From NCBI GenBank assembly GCA_964621615.1, contig CAZUMW010000051.1, positions 1 to 28,978 on the forward strand: a DNA stretch of 28,978 nucleotides, in the 5' to 3' direction. The DNA comes from CAZUMW01 sp964621615. Its GTDB lineage: Bacteria > Desulfobacterota > WTBG01 > CAIYCZ01 > CAIRTM01. The notes beneath the pieces were generated by a model. That model did not search any database, was not told the DNA's origin, and was given only the letters and a program-made list of their open reading frames with translations. Shown here in pieces: positions 15,849-23,929 of this stretch. Position numbers and translations under genes: made by a program. The number at the start of each line of letters is the position of its first letter. Position 1 is the first letter of the stretch.

Positions 15849-17041
15849 GACAGCCTTTGTATATCACTCAAATAACCTTGAAATGGTATGAGTTTCATTT
15901 CGGATGTACAGGGTAGCGTTTTTTTTGCCTTATAGAAAGTAATGGGTGTTAGATGCAGTACGGGCCGTCTGCTCTGATATCGGTAGCAAATGCCTCTGAG
16001 AACAGACTTCCGGTGTACTTTCTTGCTGTCCTCCCCGCAGAAAACAACCTCAACGTCCTGTCTTCCGCCCACAGGAAAACATACTGTCAACTGATTAGTC
16101 GGACATGACTCAAAAAAAGTGACGAGGTCCTCAAGATATTTTCTGCAAACCGGTTTTATCTGTTCATGTACCTTGGGGAAAAGCTTGTTAGTCCTGCAAT
16201 GGTGAGGATCGCAGCTGGTGCCTTTGCCGTTTTTCTGATTTTCCCTGCACTCAGAAAAAACGCTTGCACAAATACCGGTATTGCAACTTTGCGAGAGATC
16301 ATCCCATAGCACACCGTCTTCAGTGTTATTTGCGCTGGGCGAAAGCCCGAGCACATGCTTCCAGATACTGTAGTGCCATTTAAAAGGTATTGTAAAAGAA
16401 TGGAGATAAATCAGGACATCGAATTGTTTTTTGTTATCATGGCTGGCGGCCTTTGCGCTGTAGCAAAAAGGAAAATGCGGCACTTCGTCAGATCTGGAAA
16501 GGGCGGAGGAAACTGAATAATTATCTGTTTTGTCGTTCCAGTATGCGACATCCGGGAAAAAAGATTCGGGAGGCTGCAAGTGATCCATGAACGTCATGAC
16601 ACTTATCGGAAGTATGTAATCATGACCGCGAAGCTCATACAGCTTGAACGTTTTCCCCATACGTTCCCGTGTTGCACATGTTTTAAAGCCTTCGGAAAAT
16701 CCCTCGGTACATTCATCATCCCAGCGCCCATACCAGTGCTGCCAGAGGTCCATGCGCGGGCGGCAGTTTTCATAATATATTTCTTTTAAAACAGAAAGAT
16801 ACCCCGCAAGGGCAACCTTCGGAGCAGGAGCGGCAGCATCAATAAGCACAAGGCGGCTAAGCGTGCTTCCCTTTTCAATCTGTGCATCATCCGGGATAAA
16901 GCCGGGCTCCAGGCATACATTAAACTTTTGATCGCCCGACGCAACCTCAACGACCCATCTTCCGTATGAGTCCAGGTCCACCACCTTGCCGGTCTTAAAA
17001 ATATGCCCCTCTTGTAAAATTGTGTGTCGCGCCGAAGTCAT
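15845..17041 (-). CDS. csx31: Csx31 paralogue A
   Basis: This 398-residue protein sits at the standard csx31 position between sigma factor and csx30. It overlaps both neighbours by ATGA (17038-17041 and 15845-15848), so the three are translated as a coupled unit. The N-terminal 65 residues look like a small beta domain (GKVVDLDSYGRWVVEV...). The centre has a conserved block containing KWHY (221-224) followed by HVLGLS. A four-cysteine set follows: C265-x11-C277-x4-C282-x16-C299. The last two spacings are exactly kept in paralogue B, which suggests a zinc site. Csx31 is reported to act with Csx30 on the dedicated sigma factor. Its biochemical activity is not evident from the sequence. Confidence 0.85.
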   Translation of the reverse strand: MTSARHTILQEGHIFKTGKVVDLDSYGRWVVEVASGDQKFNVCLEPGFIPDDAQIEKGSTLSRLVLIDAAAPAPKVALAGYLSVLKEIYYENCRPRMDLWQHWYGRWDDECTEGFSEGFKTCATRERMGKTFKLYELRGHDYILPISVMTFMDHLQPPESFFPDVAYWNDKTDNYSVSSALSRSDEVPHFPFCYSAKAASHDNKKQFDVLIYLHSFTIPFKWHYSIWKHVLGLSPSANNTEDGVLWDDLSQSCNTGICASVFSECRENQKNGKGTSCDPHHCRTNKLFPKVHEQIKPVCRKYLEDLVTFFESCPTNQLTVCFPVGGRQDVEVVFCGEDSKKVHRKSVLRGICYRYQSRRPVLHLTPITFYKAKKTLPCTSEMKLIPFQGYLSDIQRLS

Positions 17042-17643
17042 AGTATTCCGTGGTGCTCCATAAGCTCCCTGACAACAGCTCTATATCGTTTCATGTAAAC
17101 GGTAAGCGTGTTGGGCTCAACACCCATCATTCGGGCAACTTCCTTAACAGAAGCCTCTGCGCCGGCAGCTTTGATTGCCTCATAATAATCAAAAAAGAAA
17201 TCAAGCGCCCGTTTTTCACGTTCCGAAATCTGCTCGTGCGCATACAGATTTTTGATCTGCGATATCATGTCAGTATCGGCCATGCTGTTGATCTGGATGT
17301 TTTCCTCCAGGGCTTCCGGGCGAATACTTTCTAAAATCGTTTTTTGCCGCTGTCGGGTATATTTTTCTCGCAAGTAGTCAGCTATCTTATTAGCGTAGAT
17401 ACGTTTCGCCCATCCATAAAACCGTGCCTTCGTTTGAATATGGGATTTATTAACCGATCCGATAATGCTCGCAGCCGCTTCCGCCAGTATATCCTGACGA
17501 TCTTCAAAAGGGATTCCCTTTATTAGTGGTGGCGTACTTTTTAGAATGCGTACAAACTGGTCGCAGAAGCCCCCCGTGAATATGGGGCAATCACGGCATT
17601 CGGAAGATTGCCCCTGTTTGTGGATACACTGATGCTGTACCAT
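17038..17643 (-). CDS. CRISPR-associated ECF-type sigma factor A (RpoE-like, CASP-sigma)
   Basis: This 201-residue protein has a sigma region 2-like helix set (about 45-100, with FYGWAKRIYANKIADYLREK) and a C-terminal region 4 helix-turn-helix (about 135-195, with VKEVARMMGVEPNTLTVYMKRYR). Unusually for an ECF sigma, it begins with a Cys/His cluster: H4-x-C6-x9-C16-x2-C19-P, plus C27. The same HxC-x9-CxxCP pattern is present in sigma B. It is the first gene of cassette A and overlaps csx31-A by four bases. In the type III-E model, Csx30 restrains this sigma factor until protease cleavage, after which it redirects transcription. Its targets here are unknown; the cas1 upstream region is a candidate. 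It is preceded by an 89-nt gap that may hold its promoter. Confidence 0.9.
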   Translation of the reverse strand: MVQHQCIHKQGQSSECRDCPIFTGGFCDQFVRILKSTPPLIKGIPFEDRQDILAEAAASIIGSVNKSHIQTKARFYGWAKRIYANKIADYLREKYTRQRQKTILESIRPEALEENIQINSMADTDMISQIKNLYAHEQISEREKRALDFFFDYYEAIKAAGAEASVKEVARMMGVEPNTLTVYMKRYRAVVRELMEHHGIL

Positions 17644-17732
17644 GGCGTACTATGTCCGCAGAGCCTTCTTCTATATAACCTGAAACGTACTAATAAATTA
17701 TAAGGTGCCGGTCTGGTCCGGGCACAGCTGTT
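17644..17732 (-). promoter_or_regulatory. Intergenic spacer between the two sigma/Csx31/Csx30 cassettes, possible internal promoter
   Basis: This 89-nt gap is the largest inside the long minus-strand operon. On the minus strand it carries CACCTTATAATTT (17695-17707), with a -10-like TATAAT at 17702-17697, about 55 nt before the sigma A ATG. No matching TTGACA-like element lies 17 nt upstream, so a housekeeping promoter is not firmly supported. An alternative-sigma promoter is possible. Confidence 0.35.
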
Positions 17733-19457
17733 TCACTCAAGCAAGCCGGCATCACAAAAGGCGATGATATATACCCCGCTTTCCCCCTCCAGGGGTCTTG
17801 CCTTTTCTTCATTCCAGATGTCCCATTCAGCCCGGATGTGATCGGACCTGCCGATAACAATGATGCATGCAGCCGTGCTTTCGGGAATTTCCTGAAGCTG
17901 TATGGGCCGCCCTTTACGCGGCAGTAGTTCCGGAGGAGGCTGCTTCTGCTTTGTGAGCACCCCGTTTTCATCGAGAAAGCAGGCGAAAAATGAATGTTCG
18001 TCCGGCTGTTCCTGATGCCAGGAATATATGGCACAGGCCAGCTCTTCTTTCGGGGCATCCTCGGCCGGCTGTCTGAAAAGGACAAGCGGCCGGTCCCCAC
18101 GCAGGCCGGGATAAGGCAGCCAGAGAAAATTGGACCGGTCGTCGGCACCGGCAGGGAAAGGCTCCATGCCGGGTGACATCGTGGCGTACTGCGGGCGAAG
18201 GCCGATGCGGCTTTCCAGTAAAGAAGGTGGCCGGAAGGGCAGCTCAACCGTCAAATCGTCCTCCGGCCTTTCAACAACAAAAAGCCCACCGGAGGAAAAC
18301 CGGCCGGCTTCAGGTGAAGGCACATACGAACCCAGCCCTTCGGCTGCGGAAACACCGGCGTTGTCGGAAGCCGATATACTCTCCGCCGCGCTTCCCAGGG
18401 AGGAAATCCAGTCATCAAGAAAGGTGTTCGCCGCACCGGCGGCGCTAATTTCGTTGTTGGAAAGCCTGACAAGGAGATCCAGACGTGAGTTCTGCGGGTC
18501 GGATTCCTTGACTTTCTGCAGCCTGTCCTCAAGCTGCAGCAGCATGGCAATCCGGCTTTGCTCATCCTGGCCGGGCCCGTAGCAGGCCTGCAGGACATCC
18601 ATAACAAGCTCGCCGCCGGGAGACGGCTGTTTCTGGAGGGCTTTTTTTGCAGCAGCTTCAAGTCCGACCGCTTCGACGTTTTCAGGAAGAATGCGCTCCA
18701 TGGCGGCCTTTTTGGCAGCGTTCCAGAGGCGCAGCGACCAGTGCCGCCGAGCAGTCTCCTCAAGGGAACGGATTACATGGTTCTGCTCCTGTATGAATGC
18801 ATGGAGCCGGCTGTCGCGCGAAAGCTCGGAAAGATAAAACTCCGCACCGCGCTGAAGATATTCAGGGATGCGAGCATGGGGCGGCATATGCTTCAGGTGA
18901 TGATAGTGCTCGCTCAGATCGAGGATTAAACCGGCAGGCTCATCGGAAAACATATCGTTCCAGGGGAAGAGGTATCGCGCAGGTTCTTCGGTCGAGTCCG
19001 TCCGGCTGCGGCGCCACTGATTATACGGGGTCAGGCGGAGGAACGAGAAGTCTTCTAAAAAAAGCATTCCAGTGATATTGTTTAATTCTTTAGAAAGCGA
19101 TTCGGCTGCGGTCTGGGCGTTGATGTTGCTCCCGGAACCGAAGCACACCCGGAGCCCCTCCATAAGGAAAACGATGTTGTCAAACGCCGCCAGCGAAGAC
19201 AAAACATCCGACCACTCCGGATCTGCAGGCGTCAGATCGACAATTTTTAGGCCGCCGATAATCTTCAGCGATTTTCCGGCATCCTCTACAAGGCAAGAGG
19301 CCGCTTCCTGCAGAAGGTCTGCATCAATATTAAACCCGTCGATTTCACGCCGGATATCGCAAAGATGGTCAGGGAACTTCTCAGCCTGAAGTGATGTCCG
19401 GCCCCATTCAAGTAAAAGACCTGTTATAGTATCTATTGTTTCTTTTCGCTGGGTCAT
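17733..19457 (-). CDS. csx30: Csx30 paralogue B (protease substrate / sigma-factor regulator)
   Basis: This second Csx30 also has 574 residues, in the same order after its own sigma and csx31 genes. The C-terminal domain (about 417-574, starting RIGLRPQYAT) closely resembles that of Csx30-A, including IIVIGRSDHIRAEWDIWNEE. The N-terminal 350 residues are strongly diverged. Just before the shared domain is a long low-complexity stretch rich in Ser, Pro, Gly and Ala (about 350-415, for example SYVPSPEAGRFSSGG), which would be an accessible protease linker. It starts 3 nt after csx31-B stops. The pattern suggests that the shared C-terminal domain is what the single TPR-CHAT protease recognises, while the N-terminal domain is matched to sigma B. 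That split of roles is inferred. Confidence 0.85.
   Translation of the reverse strand: MTQRKETIDTITGLLLEWGRTSLQAEKFPDHLCDIRREIDGFNIDADLLQEAASCLVEDAGKSLKIIGGLKIVDLTPADPEWSDVLSSLAAFDNIVFLMEGLRVCFGSGSNINAQTAAESLSKELNNITGMLFLEDFSFLRLTPYNQWRRSRTDSTEEPARYLFPWNDMFSDEPAGLILDLSEHYHHLKHMPPHARIPEYLQRGAEFYLSELSRDSRLHAFIQEQNHVIRSLEETARRHWSLRLWNAAKKAAMERILPENVEAVGLEAAAKKALQKQPSPGGELVMDVLQACYGPGQDEQSRIAMLLQLEDRLQKVKESDPQNSRLDLLVRLSNNEISAAGAANTFLDDWISSLGSAAESISASDNAGVSAAEGLGSYVPSPEAGRFSSGGLFVVERPEDDLTVELPFRPPSLLESRIGLRPQYATMSPGMEPFPAGADDRSNFLWLPYPGLRGDRPLVLFRQPAEDAPKEELACAIYSWHQEQPDEHSFFACFLDENGVLTKQKQPPPELLPRKGRPIQLQEIPESTAACIIVIGRSDHIRAEWDIWNEEKARPLEGESGVYIIAFCDAGLLE
17794..17905 (-). repeat. Near-identical DNA segment shared by the two csx30 genes (copy B)
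   Basis: Counterpart of 14179-14290, with 109 of 112 positions identical. The three differences lie in cagcCcgg, gggAattt and cctGaag relative to copy A. The two copies are in the same orientation about 3.6 kb apart, so homologous recombination between them could delete cassette A's sigma and csx31 genes. Confidence 0.85.
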
Positions 19458-19460
19458 GAC

Positions 19461-20741
19461 TTATGCATCCGGTTTTTCCAGACAAAAATCGCCCGTAGCT
19501 ACAATCGCGCCGCGATTGTAGACAGCTTCATAATCAGTTGGGATTCCCCTCAGCTCGCCTGCAAACAGGGTCACGATATGCAGGTGAACAGTCGGCTCAG
19601 CACAGCTGCGCCAGTTGTGGGAAAATCCGCGCACAACAAGCTTCTCCAATCGCTCTGCGTCAAGCGAATGGCCTTTTTTAGCAAACGCTATTCCAAAAGG
19701 ATTATGTTTCACCTCGTTTTCAGAAATAATCTGAACAACATGCGGATCTGATTTCCGGCTGAACGGGTTTCCTTCCCAGACTTTCATCTGTTTAGTCGTT
19801 TGCTCCATCCAAAAGGTGACAGCTTTTTTTAAAAAACGACGGCAATGCTCCCGGATGTGCGGATGTACCGTTTGGTACAGCCCGCCACGGCCGCAGCCGG
19901 CCATATCGCAGGATGTATCTTTTTGATTCGGTCTGCATTGTTTAAACAGATCCTGTTCGGGAAGTGTGACTGCTTCTCCCTCGAAATCTTCCCACCTTTC
20001 CCGCTCGGCACGCCCCTGCCCGAACCGGGAAAGCCCCAGCATGTGTTTGAGAACATTATAGTGCCACTTGTGGGGAAACAGACATCCATGCAGCATGACA
20101 TGAACTGTTTTTTCTCCGTCCCTTTTTGATTTAAACCGCCCGCGGCAATAACGCGGCAGGGAAACATCACTTCCATCGCTCTTGTACAGGCTTCTCGGCA
20201 GGCGCCGGCCGTTGGAGCCGGGGAAAAAATACTGAGAGGCAGGAAAAAACCCGTTTTCACCTTTCAGGCAGTCGAGTTCCGGAAAACCGAAAACAGGAAA
20301 TCTGAAGTGCCGGCCGGCCAGCTCAAACAGGTATGCCTTATCCTTTTTCCTTCCGGTGAGGCGAAACGATTTTTGAAACTGCTTATGGGTACAGCAGTCT
20401 TTCCAGTCCTGCTCCAGATGAGGAATTTGCCGTTCTATGGCATAATACTTCTTGAATTTTGGATCATATTTAAAATATTCTTTCAAAATACTGTCGAAAT
20501 AATTTTTTTTTGCTACATACAAGATCTCAAAATCACGTCTGATAACTACTAAGTCTTTGATGCTCTGCCCCCGCTCCAGTCTCATCTCGACCGGGAAAAA
20601 ACCATCCTTCAAATAAGCGGGTCCGGTGTAGAGCTGGTCAGAAACATCAAGCGCATAAATCCCACCAGGGTCTGCCGTGGGACCACGGCAGACAGCTTGT
20701 TCAAAAACATATCCAACAGGTATACTGTCAGGGGTTGCCAT
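19461..20741 (-). CDS. csx31: Csx31 paralogue B
   Basis: This 426-residue homologue of Csx31-A shares KWHY (225-228) followed by HMLGLS, the CRPNQK...TSCD block and the Cys set C269-x8-C278-x4-C283-x16-C300. The N-terminal portion again looks like a small beta domain (YALDVSDQLYTGPAYLKDGFFPVEMRLERGQ). Much of the remaining sequence differs from paralogue A, so the cassette duplication is old or one copy was acquired horizontally. It overlaps the end of sigma B by 14 bases and is followed 3 nt later by csx30-B. Its role is assumed to parallel that of Csx31-A, acting with its own sigma factor. Confidence 0.82.
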   Translation of the reverse strand: MATPDSIPVGYVFEQAVCRGPTADPGGIYALDVSDQLYTGPAYLKDGFFPVEMRLERGQSIKDLVVIRRDFEILYVAKKNYFDSILKEYFKYDPKFKKYYAIERQIPHLEQDWKDCCTHKQFQKSFRLTGRKKDKAYLFELAGRHFRFPVFGFPELDCLKGENGFFPASQYFFPGSNGRRLPRSLYKSDGSDVSLPRYCRGRFKSKRDGEKTVHVMLHGCLFPHKWHYNVLKHMLGLSRFGQGRAERERWEDFEGEAVTLPEQDLFKQCRPNQKDTSCDMAGCGRGGLYQTVHPHIREHCRRFLKKAVTFWMEQTTKQMKVWEGNPFSRKSDPHVVQIISENEVKHNPFGIAFAKKGHSLDAERLEKLVVRGFSHNWRSCAEPTVHLHIVTLFAGELRGIPTDYEAVYNRGAIVATGDFCLEKPDA

Positions 20742-21522
20742 GTTTTTTTGTTTGCTCCCGCAGCGCCTTGATCGCGCGGCTTTTTCTCTGCTTGTATGCG
20801 TCGGTTGACAGGCCGCAGCGCCGGGCCATTTGTTTCTGTGTCAGCCCCTCGTTCTGCATTTCAAGGTTATTGAGCAGAAAGCGCAGCTCTTCGGTTTCAA
20901 GTCCGGCAAATATCTCTTTGAGATCAACAGGATTGTCACTACCACTCGCTTTATAATAGGGGTGTGCGGGTTCCCGCGGGGGAAGCACAGATAAGCCTGA
21001 AATATAGCGGTGTTCAAATTCCTTCTTCCGGTGACTGTCCAGCCAGCTTTTGTTTGCCTGTATTTCAGGGGCAGCCCGCGAATCTATTTCGCGGCGCGCA
21101 TCATCGCTCAATGCCCGCCACCAGTTTTTGAACTCTCTGGTTATGTCTTGCTTTATATTGGTTTCGTTGCCGTTTGTTTTGATTTCAACCGTTTTTTTCC
21201 TTCTGAAGTGATCGCTCTTCGTATTCAGAAAAACCCGTTCAGCCCAGGTTCTGAAGCCGGCATTGCGCTGATGCTCTTCGTTCCAGCGGGCTTCAAATGT
21301 GCGCACGCTGTCGATTACACGTGAGACAAAATCCGCGATGATATCCCGGCGTTCCTGACCGTTTTGAACTTCTTTGATGAGAGAAGCGTATTTTTTCTCG
21401 AGCAGATTCAGAAACTCTTTGTAAAAACCGCTGGCTTTGACCGGGCAGCGCTCACAGGCTTCAGCACTGCAACGTACACGCAGGCACTCATGAATCAATT
21501 CTGAATCGTTGGGATTTTCCAT
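20728..21522 (-). CDS. CRISPR-associated ECF-type sigma factor B
   Basis: This 264-residue protein is longer than sigma A (201) and diverged from it, but it has the same plan. An N-terminal Cys/His cluster H11-x-C13-x9-C23-x2-C26-P is followed by a region 2-like set (RRDIIADFVSRVIDSVRTF...FRTWAERVFLNTKSDHFRRKK). After an inserted linker (about 120-200) comes a C-terminal region 4 helix-turn-helix (LTQKQMARRCGLSTDAYKQRKSRAIKALRE). It is the first gene of the whole minus-strand operon, facing the divergent plus-strand operon across 459 nt. The ribosome site before ATG 21522 is weak (GCGG). Different region 4 sequences imply that the two sigma factors read different promoters. This is inferred from divergence only. 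Confidence 0.82.
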   Translation of the reverse strand: MENPNDSELIHECLRVRCSAEACERCPVKASGFYKEFLNLLEKKYASLIKEVQNGQERRDIIADFVSRVIDSVRTFEARWNEEHQRNAGFRTWAERVFLNTKSDHFRRKKTVEIKTNGNETNIKQDITREFKNWWRALSDDARREIDSRAAPEIQANKSWLDSHRKKEFEHRYISGLSVLPPREPAHPYYKASGSDNPVDLKEIFAGLETEELRFLLNNLEMQNEGLTQKQMARRCGLSTDAYKQRKSRAIKALREQTKKHGNP

Positions 21523-21981
21523 CCGCGTCTTGTCAAAGTAATTATTGAGCTATCTATCCTGCTACATGTTTTTACCATGGGCGATGAGAGCGTATGGCAG
21601 CATCCGGGCCGGTCCTGTGAGAAAACTCAGACGTGAAGAAATATTTTTTCCAATATTCTAATGAAGGGCAATCCTTTTCCCCGGCTGCAATCCCGACATT
21701 CCCAATGATCGTCGGAACCATCAATGCAACGGTGTTTGAACATGGTAGGAAAAAGGTGAAATAACAGGGTTATTTACACGTAAATTATCAAAAACATGCT
21801 TTTTGTCAATTTCTTTATACAATAACGGACGAAAAAATTGTCACTTCTTCCGGCTTGCTGCGACTCATTAAACAGAAACACACAGAACACAAGGTGAAAA
21901 AACTTCTCAAAGTATCTGTCACTTTCACCCCGGAGCTTACGACAAAACTAATAAAACGAAAATACAAACGCAGGCAAAGCG
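21523..21981. promoter_or_regulatory. Divergent intergenic region between the type III-E operon and the plus-strand operon
   Basis: These 459 bases have no convincing gene and should carry promoters for both directions. Visible elements are two copies of AAGGTGAAA (21753-21761 and 21891-21899) and a hairpin-capable AATAAC-AGG-GTTATT at about 21760-21774. The right half is A/T rich, with TTGTCA and TATACAAT too close together to be a standard pair. I see no terminator or RNA gene here. Confidence 0.5.
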
Positions 21982-23037
21982 ATGAAAGAAAAAATCCGCA
22001 ATCTGTCTTCTGCAATATGTAAGCTGGGAGGCATATCGGTCCTGCTCACGCTGGTTGTTATGGTGACTGGCTGGCTGCTGTTTGCAAATTACAACGGGCT
22101 CGTTTTGAGCTTTGAATTGCTCGGCTACGATCAAATGCCCATCGCAGAAAACCGTTTATTTGGATGGCTGTTTGAAGTACTTATGGTTGCGGATGCAACA
22201 CTGTGTGATTTATTCGCCGGGGCTGTTGTGCTGCTCATGACACTGAGTATTGCTTTTGCCGTGCATTTATTTGATAAAAGCATCGTCTATATGGGCGATA
22301 TGTCAAGATACAAAAAAACCGGTGATAACGACTCTGCGACAGTAGTGATGCATAGATTTATCTATGAGGTAGCACCCTGGCTGATTCTGTCATTGTTTTT
22401 GTCAACCATCATAACCTTGTGGGACATCGAACTTTTCAACTATCGTGTCGCTGCGGGAATAATGGGCTATGAAGGCCGACAGGCGGCTCTTTCTTTGAAA
22501 GAAAGCAGCCTTTTATCTCAGCAATACGCTGACAGGGTTTCCATGAATGTTGCCGCTGTCAGCCAGTGGGGTTATGCCGGGGTGCTTGTCTTCATGGCCG
22601 TGCTGCTTGATTATGTTTTCAAATGTTTTCTGACTCGATGTTTTCTCATCTTTAATGCGTTCGCCGAATTCTTTCCCGAAAAGAAGAGACAGGATTCCGG
22701 CCAGGCAGTGACCGTGCAAACAGGTGGTATAGATGCAGACCCGGCAGAATCTACCGCTGAAAAAGAAAACACTCAGTATATACATCAGGAAAACACAGCC
22801 GGTAACGTGCAGACAGCACATCGGGCGTCCGATGATACCGTTGGCGACCAGGAATCGCCGGAAAATACTCTTTTTTCGTGTTCCGGTTTTGACGCGAATG
22901 AAGAGGTAGAGGTTATCGGCGGAAACGGGATGCGGGTTCGGCGCTCAACAGCACTGGAAGACCGTGAACGCTTCTACCTGGATGGTGAAGGGCGCGTCTG
23001 GGATAAAAACTATTATGAGGAGCTCAACAATGCATAA
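21982..23037 (+). CDS. Four-helix integral membrane protein with a long soluble tail
   Basis: In this 351-residue protein, hydrophobic segments lie at about 15-45 (VLLTLVVMVTGWLLFANYNGLVL), 65-95 (VADATLCDLFAGAVVLLMTLSIAFAV), 130-150 (PWLILSLFLSTIITLW) and 193-225 (WGYAGVLVFMAVLLDYVF). From about residue 235 the chain is hydrophilic and disordered, rich in Gln, Glu, Asp and Thr. It ends in a short conserved-looking segment (VEVIGGNGMRVRR...YLDGEGRVWDKNYYEELNNA). I do not recognise a family. It is the first gene of the plus-strand operon and overlaps the vWA-like gene by 8 bases, so it probably anchors or partners that protein in the membrane. The ribosome site before ATG 21982 is weak. Confidence 0.75.
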   Translation: MKEKIRNLSSAICKLGGISVLLTLVVMVTGWLLFANYNGLVLSFELLGYDQMPIAENRLFGWLFEVLMVADATLCDLFAGAVVLLMTLSIAFAVHLFDKSIVYMGDMSRYKKTGDNDSATVVMHRFIYEVAPWLILSLFLSTIITLWDIELFNYRVAAGIMGYEGRQAALSLKESSLLSQQYADRVSMNVAAVSQWGYAGVLVFMAVLLDYVFKCFLTRCFLIFNAFAEFFPEKKRQDSGQAVTVQTGGIDADPAESTAEKENTQYIHQENTAGNVQTAHRASDDTVGDQESPENTLFSCSGFDANEEVEVIGGNGMRVRRSTALEDRERFYLDGEGRVWDKNYYEELNNA

Positions 23038-23908
23038 ACGAGGTTCTGCGGTCATAAAAAGACTACTTTCTGTAGCTACAGCTGTATTCTGCATCCTGGT
23101 GATAACGGCGGGGGCCTCCTCGGCCGGACGGCAAAAGCCCTTTAACCGGATTGTTATCGTCATAGACGCAAGCGGCACTTTCAAGGACCACTGCCAGTCT
23201 GCTATAGACAAGACCGAACAGATTCTGGAAAAAATAGCGCAGCGCACAGAACACCGTTACGAGGAACAAGACCGCATATATCTCATAAGCCTTGATGCCC
23301 GCCCTGAAGTTATCTGGGCCGGCAGACGCGATCAGGTCTCACAGCTTGCGGGTAAGAAACTGTCCGCGCTTTTTGATCGCCGGAAACAATATTCCGGCTG
23401 CACCGATGTTGCTGCAGCCTTCAATCTGGCAGCCTTTAAACTGAACCGCGCGCCGGAACCGGCGGCAAAATGGCTTTTTGTATTCAGCGACCTGATTGAT
23501 GAACCGCCGGCAGCTCCGGGACAATGCCGGGCACCCCGGCGGCCGTCACCACCGCCGGAAAATATCCGGTGGGACCGGCTGTCGGACACGGCGATAGGCG
23601 TTTTCTGGGCACCGGACACACAAATAATGGCGTGGGAAGATGCCCTTGCGGAAACCGATCTCGCAATCAGGTTTTATGATGAAGCGGAGGCGCGTAATGT
23701 GTCGGTACCCTCACTGCCGCGGGCGAGGCACAAAATGAGCGCCCGGGAACGGGCGGAAAAAAAGCGTAAACTCGCGGCAGCAGCCAAAGCGGCAGCAGGC
23801 TGGGGGAAAAAAATAATAACCGGAGCGACCGTACTAGTTGCCTGTATTATCGCTCTGCTTTTGATAATTAGCGCTGTACGGTGGTTAACAAAAAAATTTC
23901 CATCATGA
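23030..23908 (+). CDS. Membrane-anchored vWA-like protein
   Basis: I use the ATG at 23030 (292 residues), preceded by GAGGAG at a good distance and overlapping the previous stop. A longer frame from 22964 would lie inside the upstream gene. The chain starts with a basic plus hydrophobic signal segment (about 8-27). It continues into a vWA-like fold: the strand 'RIVIVIDASGT' gives a MIDAS-like D46-x-S48-G-T50. SGCTDVAAAFNLAA then lies near the expected MIDAS Thr position, and WLFVFSDLIDE supplies the later Asp. A charged region rich in Lys and Ala and a hydrophobic helix (about 265-285) close the protein, so it is probably an exported or periplasmic domain held at both ends. vWA proteins often act as partners of AAA+ ATPases like the one encoded next. 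Confidence 0.75.
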   Translation: MHKRGSAVIKRLLSVATAVFCILVITAGASSAGRQKPFNRIVIVIDASGTFKDHCQSAIDKTEQILEKIAQRTEHRYEEQDRIYLISLDARPEVIWAGRRDQVSQLAGKKLSALFDRRKQYSGCTDVAAAFNLAAFKLNRAPEPAAKWLFVFSDLIDEPPAAPGQCRAPRRPSPPPENIRWDRLSDTAIGVFWAPDTQIMAWEDALAETDLAIRFYDEAEARNVSVPSLPRARHKMSARERAEKKRKLAAAAKAAAGWGKKIITGATVLVACIIALLLIISAVRWLTKKFPS

Positions 23909-23929
23909 CAACCCCACAAGGGCATAACA

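Noticed and set aside
21523..21981. tRNA, riboswitch or small gene in the divergent gap
   Set aside because: I found no cloverleaf, conserved aptamer pattern or frame with a ribosome site; only short repeats and A/T-rich tracts are visible.
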